From contig CM054140.1 of NCBI GenBank assembly GCA_028751875.1, forward strand, positions 50,094,671 through 50,158,670: 64,000 nucleotides of DNA. The letters are read 5' to 3'. Below, piece after piece: positions 59,006 through 64,000 of this stretch; position 1 is the stretch's first letter; every line of letters begins with the position of its first letter. The notes under the pieces are model-generated. The model was given only the letters and a program-made list of their open reading frames with translations. It ran no database searches and was not told the DNA's origin. Both the position numbers and the translations under genes were made by a program. This stretch comes from Rapana venosa (taxonomy: Eukaryota; Mollusca; Gastropoda; Neogastropoda; Muricidae).

Positions 59006-61749
59006 GAGTTGGGGGGGATATGATGTGTATGTGGCAAGGGGATGTTACATGTGTGTTTGGGATGGGGTGTGGTGGTGATGGTGGTTACAGTTGGTGTGTG
59101 TGTGTGGGTGGATTGGTAAGTGGGTGGTATGTGGGTGGATTGTTGGATAGGGGAAGGCATGGTGTGTGAAACTGTAACCAAATGTAGATATTGATGGCAA
59201 AAGTAGACACCTTGGGCTGGTGAGGGGGATGATAGTGGTTGATCATGTGCTGACTGGTTACCATCCTGACCCCAGGCCTCCAGCCTCCTGGTGCTCACAC
59301 AATTCAGGTAAAACAACCTCCAGCTTTCCCTTCAGCAGCCAGTGAAAAGAGATCGGCCATTAGCAATGTTTGTTAACAAGTTTAGCGAATGATGCCAAAA
59401 CTTTTTGTCCTGATTCTTCTATCCGCATCAAGTTCATCATCCAGTTGATTGATTGAGTCATCCTCATTGTTGTATGTCACCGAAATCCTGTCTTCATTGT
59501 CCAATTCATCAATGTCAAATTTTGTGTCAGAACTGTCCGATTGCGATTCAGTAGGTTTTTGTTTTTCACCTTGTGTTACCAAGTCAAATCCTTTCTTCCC
59601 AGCTGTATAATCAATCCCTCTTGACTGACTGCTCATGATTTGTGGTGAAAGCTCAGACATAATTTTTGGAGGTTATCATTCTATAGATCTACATTGTGGA
59701 ATTGATATTCCCGTTTGACATCAAGGTTTCCCAGTTTGAGACAGGCATTTCAGTATTTCTGACTTTGTCTTCAGACATACTGAGATGTCGTCATGAGCCC
59801 AAAGTGGCATGTTTGTTTTGCGTTGATCATAAGCTGACCTTTGTTGCCAACTAAGGGCTGTGGAGGCTGTGTGAGAACTCCAAGCTCCTGCCATGCCTGG
59901 CCACTGTGGCAGAACCAGTGACTTGCACTTCCAAACTCAGTGCCAAACACTAAATTGAAGAAAACAAAAGTCCTACCGAGTTTGACACTTGGTAGCAAAA
60001 CACCCACACACAATATACTATTCAAACAAGAGAAATTCATGCAGACTGTCATAAACGAAGCATGCAGACTATCGTAAAAAAACAACTGCAGTTTATTTTT
60101 ACTCGCCACACTGATGACCTCCTCAGCTGCTGACTTTTGCGCCTCTGACTCACACATGCATGCTCTCTGCACCGCATCTGACGTGATTTCTCTGTAGGGA
60201 AAATAGATAACAAATTGTCAGTAGTTCAAATTATGGGCGAAAACAAAGAGAGAAGTAGTTACACCCAAACCTCTGCCGATACAGGGTCCTTTCCCCCGTG
60301 AAGATGAGGTGGATCCAGACCTGATCAACGCTGGAAAGGAAACGGTGACAGCTATTCCTGAGAGCTCTTACTTCTCCAGTGATGAGTCTTTCGCTATGAT
60401 CAGGGGGTAAGTTGAGGAAATCGTACTAGAACTGCTACCACTACTGCTACTAGGCACCTATCGTCTATCTCTCTTGACTGGCTACTCATTGTGTTCCGGC
60501 GGGAACAGATGACAAAATTTACAAAACTACATACACATGGGGACTGGATGAAGAAAAGCACATGAATGCTTATTCCATTATCCTTGACATTAAAGAATAA
60601 AATTATTTTTTAAAAACTTGCGCGCGCGCACACACACACACACACATGCACACACACGTGCGTGCATGTGTGTGTGAATACAAATGACATGCATTTTTTA
60701 AAAGAATTCATTTTTACTCTCATACCCATACTCTGCAGAAAAGCAGTTTTTATCCTGACCTCACCTACAGTTTCTTTAATTTTGCAGAGGACATGTGGGT
60801 CTGACAATTCTGGGTGCCATGCAAGTCTCACAGTATGGAGATTTAGCCAACTGGATGATTCCTGTGAGTTGTAGACTGTGTGTGTGTGTGTGGGGGGGGG
60901 TATGTGTATGCATGAGGCATGGGCAGAATTCTGTTGTAAATGTTGAGCTTTTCAATGTTTTAAAATTTTTCTACTGTTCTGCCATTTCATTATTTTTCTA
61001 TTCTTTGCCATCAGAACCAAAATGCATTCCAACTGCGGTCAAAAATGATCAGGGAAATGTATCATCTTCAAATGTTAACCCTAGTAACAGCGTTGCTGGA
61101 ACATTTTGGGATGACCTTGCAATGCTGCATGGCAGATCAAGGAATTGTGGGGTGATGTAGGTGATCATAATTGATGGCTTACTTTCGCTTGCAAAAGTCA
61201 CCCAGTGAATGTTAAGACCATTGTAAGGGCGCAGAAAGGGCTGAAGTAAGTTCATCACACTTGAGCAGTGTATATATATATATAGATAGATAGATATATA
61301 TATATACATATTGATATATATATATATATTGATATATATATATATTGATATATATATATATATATATATATTGATGTATATATAGAGATATATATAGATA
61401 GATAGATACACACACCTACAGTTCTTTTTGGGGACATGATAGCTCAGTGGTCAGAGCACTTGCTTTCCCCAAGCTATTGTTAAGCAACATCAAGTTTGGT
61501 CACCAAGTGGATGGGTGACGGTTTGCGCACCTTGTCTTCAGTACAGTCCCCCAGTTCACCCAGCTGCAAATGTGTACCTGCCCTCTTTAGGGTCAGGGAA
61601 GGTAAAGCAGTGAGGTAGAGGAGATAGGCGCCACCCTCAATATGCTGGGCCCTAGAGAAGCTGAGGTCTCTGGTGCCTCACTCCCCTATGACCACATAGG
61701 TTATATATGTGTGTGTGTGTGTGTGGATCTATATATATATATGTATGTG

Positions 61750-61823
<74 letters not shown>

Positions 61824-61840
61824 ATATATATGTATGTATG

Positions 61841-61880
<40 letters not shown>

Positions 61881-62091
61881 TATAATAGTGTGTGTGTGTA
61901 TATATATATGTGTATATATATATGTGTATATATATATGTGTGTGTGTATATAGATATATATAGATGTATATATATAGAGAGATATATATTTTTATATATA
62001 TATATATATGTTTCCCTCCCTCTCTCTCCCTTCTCTCTCTCCCTCTACCTCTCTCCGTCTACCTCTCTCTCTCCCATTCTCTCCTTCCCAC

Positions 62092-62173
<82 letters not shown>

Positions 62174-63492
62174 GTCCTGACTGCTGCAGTGAGAGGTTTG
62201 CTGTTTTCAGGGGAAGATGGTGAAAGGTATGGGTGGGGCCATGGACCTGGTGTCCAGCCACGGCACCAAGGTCATCATCACCATGGAACACACGGCCAAG
62301 GTCGCACCCTAGTCTCTCTGTCTGTCTGTCTGTCTGTCTGCCTCTCTGTCTGTCTGTCTGTTGCAGCTGTGCTGTGTATTGTTTACAGGGAAAAATAGTA
62401 CTGTCTGACACCTAATAATAATGATGATGATACATGGAATTTGCATATAGCACTAAACCTTGTAAAGCTAACAAATCAAAACGCTTGCATTCAAAACATT
62501 GACATGCATGCAACCATCCACTAAAGATTTCCTCTTTTTATTTGGTCAGCAAATTCCCCTGCCTGAGTACAAGAGACTGCAGATTGCTTAGCGTGTAGTG
62601 ATAAGTTTCATTGCAAAAGCAAGAAGTCATGTTTGATTTTGATTTCTCTTTTCATTTTTTCAATTTTCAGTGTGTCTGTACATAAATGGTAAGAAGTTTT
62701 GTCACATCTCAGTGACTGTGTGAGAATGCTTTCATATATTATAGTCACAGCTCCAACAAGCTTTCTCTAGCAAATGGTTGCCTCATGAAGACTGAACGAA
62801 AGTGTTTCAGTGTCAGTGATCGTGTCTATTGCACCAGCTTTGTCGGAACTGTCAGGCAATTAGTAGTATTACCTTGTAAGGGAAAAGTGTATAAGATTTT
62901 ATTTATTTTTATTTTATTCTGATATATGGAAATGGAATAAGCACTCATGTGCTTTTTTACATCCAGTCCCTGTGTGTATACGGTTTTGTAAATGTTATCA
63001 TCTGTTCCCACCGGCACACAATGGCCTACTCTTATGAAAAGCAGAACCGGATTTAACATGTGCACAAGATGTTCTGCGTGCATTCGCACATGGGGCCTCG
63101 GTTTATAGTCTCATCCGAAGGACTTTTTGGGGAGAGTGTAGTCTGCACTGATGTTAACTCCAGGGGAAGATATCCCCTTGAACGGGAATCAAACCCGGGT
63201 CATCAGATTGCGAGCGCAATGTTCTGACCACTAGGCTATCCCGTATCCCCCTTACCCAGTGTGTTTGCGAGTGTTCAGTAAAGTGTTGTTGATGTATATT
63301 GTTTGAAGCAGTTGTGGCTTTGTTGAGATTAAGCCAAAGAAGTGTTCATTATTGCCACTGTTGTTGTTGTTGTTGTTGTTATCATCAAGAGTGATGTGGT
63401 GATTTTCACAGGGCGGGAAACACAAGATCCTGGAAGAATGCAGCCTACCGTTGACAGGCAAAAACTGTGTTGATGTCATCATCACTGAAAAG
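41101..63492 (+). CDS. OXCT1: OXCT1 / SCOT gene, 13 exons, 3' end outside window
   Basis: Succinyl-CoA:3-ketoacid CoA-transferase moves CoA from succinyl-CoA to acetoacetate in the mitochondrial matrix, the committed step of ketone-body use. Thirteen exons join with compatible phases and AG/GT borders into 474 codons; the animal enzyme is about 520 residues, so 40-50 C-terminal residues lie past base 64000. Residues 1-35 are basic, hydroxylated and free of acidic residues, like a mitochondrial presequence. The class I CoA-transferase signature (D-G-x2-LLV-GGF-x3-G-x-P) spans exons 2 and 3. The second signature, S-E-N-G, is in exon 9; its Glu, about residue 345, corresponds to the covalent-intermediate Glu of mammalian SCOT (human 344). 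Both transferase halves are present, joined by a short linker encoded at the start of exon 8. The start ATG has A at -3 and G at +4. No frameshift or stop was seen. Family assignment is near certain; exon borders are inferred from motifs and phase, without transcripts. Confidence 0.96.
41713..41975 (-). mobile_element. SINE family B, lacks the tRNA head (OXCT1 intron 1)
   Basis: Tail and body match (GGATAATGGAATAAGCACTT, CCACCGGCACACAATGGCC, CTCATCCGAAGGACTTTGGG), ending near GTCTGCACTGATG. The promoter half is absent, so it cannot be transcribed by its own boxes. Confidence 0.82.
42005..42255 (-). mobile_element. SINE family B, diverged and broken (OXCT1 intron 1)
   Basis: Starts with the tail motif TTTATTTTGAGGATGATGGA, then CCCACCGGCACAAACAGCC and a damaged body with GGGACCTGGGTTTATAC. 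Lies close behind the 41713 copy in the same orientation. Confidence 0.65.
42256..43339. other. OXCT1 intron 1, unique part with (TG)n and poly(G)
   Basis: (TG)n at 42398-42437 and 42679-42696, then a G run to 42716. No other recognised element. Confidence 0.5.
43340..43650 (+). repeat. Copy of the foldback-element centre (OXCT1 intron 1)
   Basis: Shares with 13490-13780, in order, CACATAATGAGTCATG-like, TCTGCAATAAA, AAAAGTTATTAC, GAAATTGACAAG-like and TTAGGTGGTCAGAATGAGGG. The inverted arms are not evident here. Confidence 0.55.
43818..43890 (-). mobile_element. Family E, tail fragment (OXCT1 intron 1)
   Basis: (AAT)n then GGAATTTATATAGCGCTGAA and AAAGCAACAAATCAAAGCGC, the complement of the family E 3' end. 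Confidence 0.6.
44102..44391 (+). mobile_element. SINE with fused tRNA/5S rRNA head, copy 1 (OXCT1 intron 1)
   Basis: The first ~46 bases, GGGGACGGGATAGCTCAGTG followed by GTCGGAGCA, look like the 5' half of a tRNA with box A. From 44148 the sequence follows the 3' half of 5S rRNA: AAGTTAAGCAGCGTC, GGTTA, then TTGGATGGGTGACCG, the 5S box C region. The body follows (GTAAATGGGTACCTGCC; ATATGCTGGCCC), ending in CTTTACCTTTACC. Two further copies lie at 52173 and 61430. Confidence 0.85.
44630..44793 (+). mobile_element. Interspersed repeat family E, third copy (OXCT1 intron 1)
   Basis: (TG)n head, TTTCAATTTGTTAGAATATT, TTGGTTGCATGTGTAGGAGC, AAATGCAAGCGCTCTGATTT, then CACTATATAAATTCTATTTA and (TTA)n. 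Confidence 0.68.
44794..45528. other. OXCT1 intron 1, 3' part
   Basis: AT-rich intronic sequence with (AAAT)n near 45165-45186 and a CG/TG patch at 45349-45375. Nothing else recognised. Confidence 0.5.
45529..45634 (+). CDS. OXCT1: OXCT1 exon 2
   Basis: Acceptor TTTACAG, donor GTAGGC, ends phase 1. Encodes the end of the presequence, then [16 protein letters not shown] and LLVG, the first half of the CoA-transferase signature 1. The junction with exon 3 falls inside the Gly-Gly of that signature. Confidence 0.94.
45735..46135. repeat. CA and TC microsatellite cluster (OXCT1 intron 2)
   Basis: CA/CG-rich to about 45850, then TC-rich with TGTGTG insertions. It fills most of the 616-base intron 2 and lies about 115 bases before exon 3. 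Confidence 0.93.
46251..46384 (+). CDS. OXCT1: OXCT1 exon 3
   Basis: Acceptor GGAAACAG, donor GTGGGT. Phase 1 in, phase 0 out. Encodes [12 protein letters not shown], then [16 protein letters not shown], both highly conserved in SCOT. It completes signature 1 of the N-terminal CoA-transferase half. Confidence 0.97.
46385..48087. other. OXCT1 introns 3 and 4 (exon 4 between)
   Basis: Intron 3 has a CA run and a short TC run (46490-46660). The rest of both introns is AT-rich and unique-looking. Confidence 0.5.
47368..47460 (+). CDS. OXCT1: OXCT1 exon 4
   Basis: Acceptor GTTTCAG, donor GTTTGT, 31 codons, phase 0 to 0. Encodes [20 protein letters not shown] followed by VELTPQ, almost identical to vertebrate SCOT. 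Confidence 0.97.
48088..48237 (+). CDS. OXCT1: OXCT1 exon 5
   Basis: Acceptor TTTGCAG, donor GTGAGG, 50 codons, phase 0 to 0. Encodes [20 protein letters not shown] and then TGFGTL, the glycine-rich part of the N-terminal half. Confidence 0.97.
48238..48959. other. OXCT1 intron 5, left part, unclassified GC-richer block
   Basis: Around 48500-48950 the intron is GC-richer and includes a 172-codon chance frame. It looks like transposon-derived sequence but I could not place it. The family D SINE follows. Confidence 0.3.
48960..49345 (-). mobile_element. tRNA-derived SINE, family D (OXCT1 intron 5)
   Basis: On the minus strand: AAGGTGCAGTGGTTAGCACC (box A) and GCAGGTTCGATTCCCGTAAG (box B), followed by GGATTTTTCGGACTCTGGCC and a body of about 300 bases ending near GCAATTAAAAAATTGCC. 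Only one copy is seen in the window. Confidence 0.7.
49346..50362. other. OXCT1 intron 5, right part
   Basis: Unique-looking intronic sequence. A 140-codon minus frame (49763-50185) shows no family resemblance. Confidence 0.45.
50363..50469 (+). CDS. OXCT1: OXCT1 exon 6
   Basis: Acceptor TTTGTCAG, donor GTCAGT, ends phase 2. Encodes [19 protein letters not shown], a strongly conserved SCOT block. The last codon (Arg) is split with exon 7. Confidence 0.96.
51178..51260 (+). mobile_element. SINE family C, 3' end fragment (OXCT1 intron 6)
   Basis: GCCCGAATTTCACGCAGAGA and CTGCCATGACTTAAAGT, then a (AAATGA)-like tail. It ends about 100 bases before exon 7. Confidence 0.6.
51359..51527 (+). CDS. 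OXCT1: OXCT1 exon 7
   Basis: Acceptor GTTTCAG, donor GTAATG, phase 2 in, phase 0 out. Encodes [12 protein letters not shown], then [10 protein letters not shown], then [17 protein letters not shown], the end of the N-terminal half. The following intron, 6.75 kb, is the longest in the gene and holds two minisatellite arrays and two piggyBac relics. Confidence 0.96.
51528..53246. other. OXCT1 intron 7, left part
   Basis: Unique sequence to 52172, the chimeric SINE, a (CA)n run (52500-52630), then 52634-53246 with CAGTGTTGATTCTAGA at its start. The complement of that motif (TAGAATCAACACTG) recurs at 57748-57761. Confidence 0.4.
52173..52465 (+). mobile_element. SINE with fused tRNA/5S rRNA head, copy 2 (OXCT1 intron 7)
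   Basis: Same structure as 44102-44391: GATAGCTCAGTGGTCGGAGC, then GTTAAGCAGCATC and TTGGATGGGTGACCA, then the same body and CTTTACCTTTG tail. There is a small insertion near the start (GGGACGGGACAGGATAGC). Confidence 0.84.
53247..54322. mobile_element. piggyBac-type element with intact ends and TTAA duplication
   Basis: Flanked by TTAA at 53247-53250 and 54319-54322. The terminal inverted repeats, CCCTTTGCTGGGCATAGC on the left and its complement on the right, differ at one base in 18. This matches piggyBac rules (TTAA target, CCYT ends). Inside, an ATG at 53502 opens a relic reading [16 protein letters not shown] and then acidic Asp/Ser-rich sequence with stops, like a piggyBac transposase N-terminus. 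At about 1.07 kb and with no catalytic domain, it is non-autonomous. Confidence 0.85.
54319..55759 (+). mobile_element. Second piggyBac-like relic, sharing a TTAA with the first
   Basis: Starts at the TTAA that ends the previous element, followed by CCCTATACGACCGC. A decayed reading frame begins at ATG 54560 ([12 protein letters not shown], stop, then [20 protein letters not shown]). After a frame change it reads KFDLP and, near 54894, AETNRYADN, resembling the conserved ETNRYA block of piggyBac transposases. Similarity fades after about 54970. The right end is uncertain: GGGTTAA at 55753-55759 would fit the target rule but its inverted repeat match is weak. Stops and shifts make it a pseudogene. 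Confidence 0.6.
55846..56926 (+). repeat. 39-bp minisatellite array 1 in OXCT1 intron 7, about 28 units
   Basis: Head-to-tail 39-bp units containing TGTGCATTATGACAG, AAATTGGAAGTAACAA and TCTGACTG. The unit matches the intron 7/exon 8 junction: TTATGACAG is the acceptor and AAATTGAAAGTGACC the exon start. Because 39 is a multiple of 3, long open frames (over 360 codons) appear on both strands. These are not genes. Later units carry both GGAAGT and GAAAGT variants. Confidence 0.95.
56927..56971 (+). other. Truncated copy of OXCT1 exon 8 start, possible 45-nt cassette exon
   Basis: At the end of array 1 the repeat runs into a near copy of the first 43 bases of exon 8, reading [14 protein letters not shown] and then T. 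It is preceded by TTATGACAG and followed by GTGAGA, a plausible donor. It is 15 codons long, has no stop, and starts and ends in phase 0, so inclusion between exons 7 and 8 would keep the frame and duplicate the linker. Beyond it the sequence departs from exon 8. Use in mRNA is unknown. Confidence 0.5.
57262..57677 (-). mobile_element. SINE family C (OXCT1 intron 7)
   Basis: Same order as the 16180 copy: a (TTTA)n tail, CACTTTAAGTCACGAGATTT, GAGCACGTCGCCACAAGAGC, GGACCTCGGTTTATCGTCTC, ending in GACCACCGATCCA. Sits between the two 39-bp arrays. Confidence 0.85.
57895..58278 (+). repeat. 39-bp minisatellite array 2 abutting OXCT1 exon 8, about 10 units
   Basis: Units of the form TGTGCATTATGACAG, AAATTGAAAGTGACCAAC, TGAT, with three more irregular units at the left that include AGAAATTATAGAAG inserts. 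The array runs without a break into exon 8 at 58279. Units here match the exon start better than those of array 1, so this array is probably nearer the founding copy. Confidence 0.93.
58279..58390 (+). CDS. OXCT1: OXCT1 exon 8 (interdomain linker and start of C-terminal half)
   Basis: Begins phase 0 after TTATGACAG and ends phase 1 before GTATCC. Encodes [18 protein letters not shown], the variable linker, then [19 protein letters not shown]. The acceptor has no clear polypyrimidine tract because the upstream intron is a 39-bp minisatellite, and that repeat unit contains this same acceptor plus the first 16 bases of the exon. The exact 3' splice site is therefore the least certain in the gene. 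The site given is the only one in the array that leaves an open frame. Confidence 0.88.
58458..58565. repeat. (TC)n microsatellite (OXCT1 intron 8)
   Basis: About 100 bases of TC shortly after exon 8. Confidence 0.94.
58844..58938 (+). CDS. OXCT1: OXCT1 exon 9, contains the catalytic Glu
   Basis: Acceptor TCTGAGCAG, donor GTCAGT, phase 1 in, phase 0 out. Encodes [13 protein letters not shown] and then [17 protein letters not shown] is CoA-transferase signature 2; its Glu forms the enzyme-CoA thioester intermediate in the family. A (TG)n run starts shortly after the donor. Confidence 0.97.
58939..60284. other. OXCT1 intron 9
   Basis: (TG)n at 58959-59000, TG/GGTG-rich to 59180, then unique sequence including the 92-codon minus frame at 59382-59660. 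No SINE recognised. Confidence 0.5.
59382..59660 (-). CDS. Unidentified 92-codon acidic open frame in OXCT1 intron 9
   Basis: Minus-strand ATG frame reading [20 protein letters not shown], then Asp/Glu-rich sequence ([29 protein letters not shown]), ending with a stop. It is not tandemly repetitive. The acidic, Ser-rich character is like the N-terminus of some DNA transposases, including piggyBac types, but no catalytic domain was found nearby. It could be a nested relic or chance. Confidence 0.22.
   Translation of the reverse strand: MSELSPQIMSSQSRGIDYTAGKKGFDLVTQGEKQKPTESQSDSSDTKFDIDELDNEDRISVTYNNEDDSINQLDDELDADRRIRTKSFGIIR
60285..60406 (+). CDS. OXCT1: OXCT1 exon 10
   Basis: Acceptor GATACAG, donor GTAAGT, phase 0 in, phase 2 out. 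Encodes [19 protein letters not shown] and then [15 protein letters not shown], the conserved centre of the C-terminal half. Confidence 0.97.
60486..60603 (+). mobile_element. SINE family B, 3' tail only (OXCT1 intron 10)
   Basis: Matches only the last part of the family: GGGAACAGATGACAAAATTT, GGGGACTGGATG, TGCTTATTCCATTATCCTTG, ending AAAGAATAAAAT. Confidence 0.7.
60788..60863 (+). CDS. OXCT1: OXCT1 exon 11
   Basis: Acceptor TTTTGCAG, donor GTGAGT, phase 2 in, phase 0 out. Encodes [19 protein letters not shown] and then LANWMIP, a hallmark SCOT block. Confidence 0.97.
61268..61412. repeat. (TA)n/(GATA)n microsatellite (OXCT1 intron 11)
   Basis: TATA runs broken by TTGATA and TAGATAGA, directly left of the chimeric SINE at 61430. 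Confidence 0.9.
61430..61705 (+). mobile_element. SINE with fused tRNA/5S rRNA head, copy 3 (OXCT1 intron 11)
   Basis: GGGGACATGATAGCTCAGTG, then GTTAAGCAACATC, GGTCACCAAGTGGATGGGTG and the same body. The tail merges into a (TG)n/(TA)n microsatellite rather than the CTTTACC tail. It shows its own point differences, so it is an independent insertion. Confidence 0.82.
61707..62169. repeat. (TG)n, (TA)n and (TC)n cluster (OXCT1 intron 11)
   Basis: A TG run, about 280 bases of TA with TGTG breaks, then TC repeats to 62169. It ends about 40 bases before exon 12. Confidence 0.94.
62211..62300 (+). CDS. OXCT1: OXCT1 exon 12
   Basis: Acceptor CTGTTTTCAG, 30 codons, phase 0 to 0. Encodes [16 protein letters not shown] and then TMEHTAK. 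The donor GTCGCA is poor beyond the GT, but phase and protein match both require it. Confidence 0.95.
62414..62525 (-). mobile_element. Family E, tail and part of core (OXCT1 intron 12)
   Basis: (AAT)n/(GAT)n, GGAATTTGCATATAGCACTA, CAAATCAAAACGCTTGCATT and ACATGCATGCAACCATCC are the complement of the family E core and tail. Confidence 0.6.
62925..63250 (-). mobile_element. tRNA-derived SINE, family B (OXCT1 intron 12)
   Basis: Complement of the 39309 copy, near full length. Box B complement AACGGGAATCAAACCCGGG lies near 63181-63200 and box A complement at 63222-63243. The 3' tail (GGAATAAGCACTCATGTGC) is at the left end. Confidence 0.87.
63412..63492 (+). CDS. OXCT1: OXCT1 exon 13, last exon in window
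   Basis: Acceptor TTTTCACAG, donor GTCAGA, 27 codons, phase 0 to 0. Encodes [19 protein letters not shown] and then VDVIITEK. The missing C-terminus should follow in one or two exons after base 64000. Confidence 0.95.
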
Positions 63493-63701
63493 GTCAGAGC
63501 TTTGTCCCCCAAAAATACACACACACACACACACACACTCTGACAATCAGGGAGGTATGTCAGATAATGTAAAACTGTTTTGGTCAGAATTCGAATGACT
63601 ATTGGAACAAAAGAATTTCTTTTTCTGTTTGTGTTGTAGCACAAAAAACAGCATCCTAAAGGCAAAAAATGAAATAACAAAGACACAGCATGGGAAGGAT
63701 G

Positions 63702-64000
63702 TTTATTTATTTTTGTATTTTTATTTATTCATACCACTTTAAGTTACGGCAGATTTCTCTGCGTGAAATTGGGGCTGCTCTCCCTGGGGAGAGCGCGTCG
63801 CCACAAGAGCAGTGCCACCCATATTTTTTCTTTTGTCTGCAAGTGTATTTGTTTCCCTATCAGAGTGGCTTTTTTCTACAGAATTTTGCCAGGGACAACT
63901 CTCTTGTTGCCGTGGGTTCTTTTACATGCACTAAATAATTTTGTGTAACACACAGGACCTCAGTTTATCACCTCATCTGGAAGACTAGCACCCAGACCAC
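63702..64000 (-). mobile_element. SINE family C, cut by window end (OXCT1 intron 13)
   Basis: Begins with a (TTTA)n tail and CACTTTAAGTTACGGCAGAT, then GAGCGCGTCGCCACAAGAGC and GGACCTCAGTTTATCACCTC. The tRNA head should lie just after base 64000. Confidence 0.85.

Overview
The window looks like a piece of a repeat-rich animal nuclear genome, most likely a marine mollusc and probably a gastropod. That placement is an inference. It rests on an intron-rich metazoan gene, several tRNA-derived SINE families, decayed non-LTR retrotransposons, piggyBac relics, and very many microsatellites and homopolymer runs. Nothing bacterial is present. Most long open frames are artefacts of tandem repeats whose unit is a multiple of three.

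One gene is clear: OXCT1, mitochondrial succinyl-CoA:3-ketoacid CoA-transferase (SCOT), on the plus strand from 41101 to past the end of the window. Thirteen exons can be joined with matching phases into 474 codons: 41101-41187, 45529-45634, 46251-46384, 47368-47460, 48088-48237, 50363-50469, 51359-51527, 58279-58390, 58844-58938, 60285-60406, 60788-60863, 62211-62300 and 63412-63492. Only the last 40-50 residues are missing, beyond base 64000. The class I CoA-transferase signatures are intact, including the catalytic Glu in the S-E-N-G motif.

The left 41 kb has no confidently identified host gene. Positions 1-5800 hold microsatellites and SINE fragments. At 5838-8490 a plus-strand LINE fragment abuts a decayed minus-strand LINE that ends in a hexamer tail. 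At 8817-11400 lies a 41-bp minisatellite of about 63 units. At 12917-14491 lies a foldback element. At 17345-20945 a T-rich array is split by two inverted SINEs. At 29061-30108 lies a 35-bp minisatellite. At 31795-34250 a minus-strand LINE carries an internal 45-bp minisatellite. At 36195-37065 about 30 copies of a SINE A-box segment lead into an intact SINE.

The OXCT1 introns hold tRNA-derived SINEs, three copies of a SINE whose head fuses tRNA to 5S rRNA, two piggyBac relics meeting at one TTAA, and two 39-bp minisatellite arrays.

The most unusual theme is that at least three minisatellites grew from the edge of a recognisable functional unit. These are the exon 8 splice acceptor of OXCT1, the box A promoter of a SINE, and the C-terminal Cys/His segment of a LINE. 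In OXCT1 the result is dozens of decoy 3' splice sites, each followed by a stop, plus a 45-nt in-frame copy of the exon 8 start with its own possible donor.
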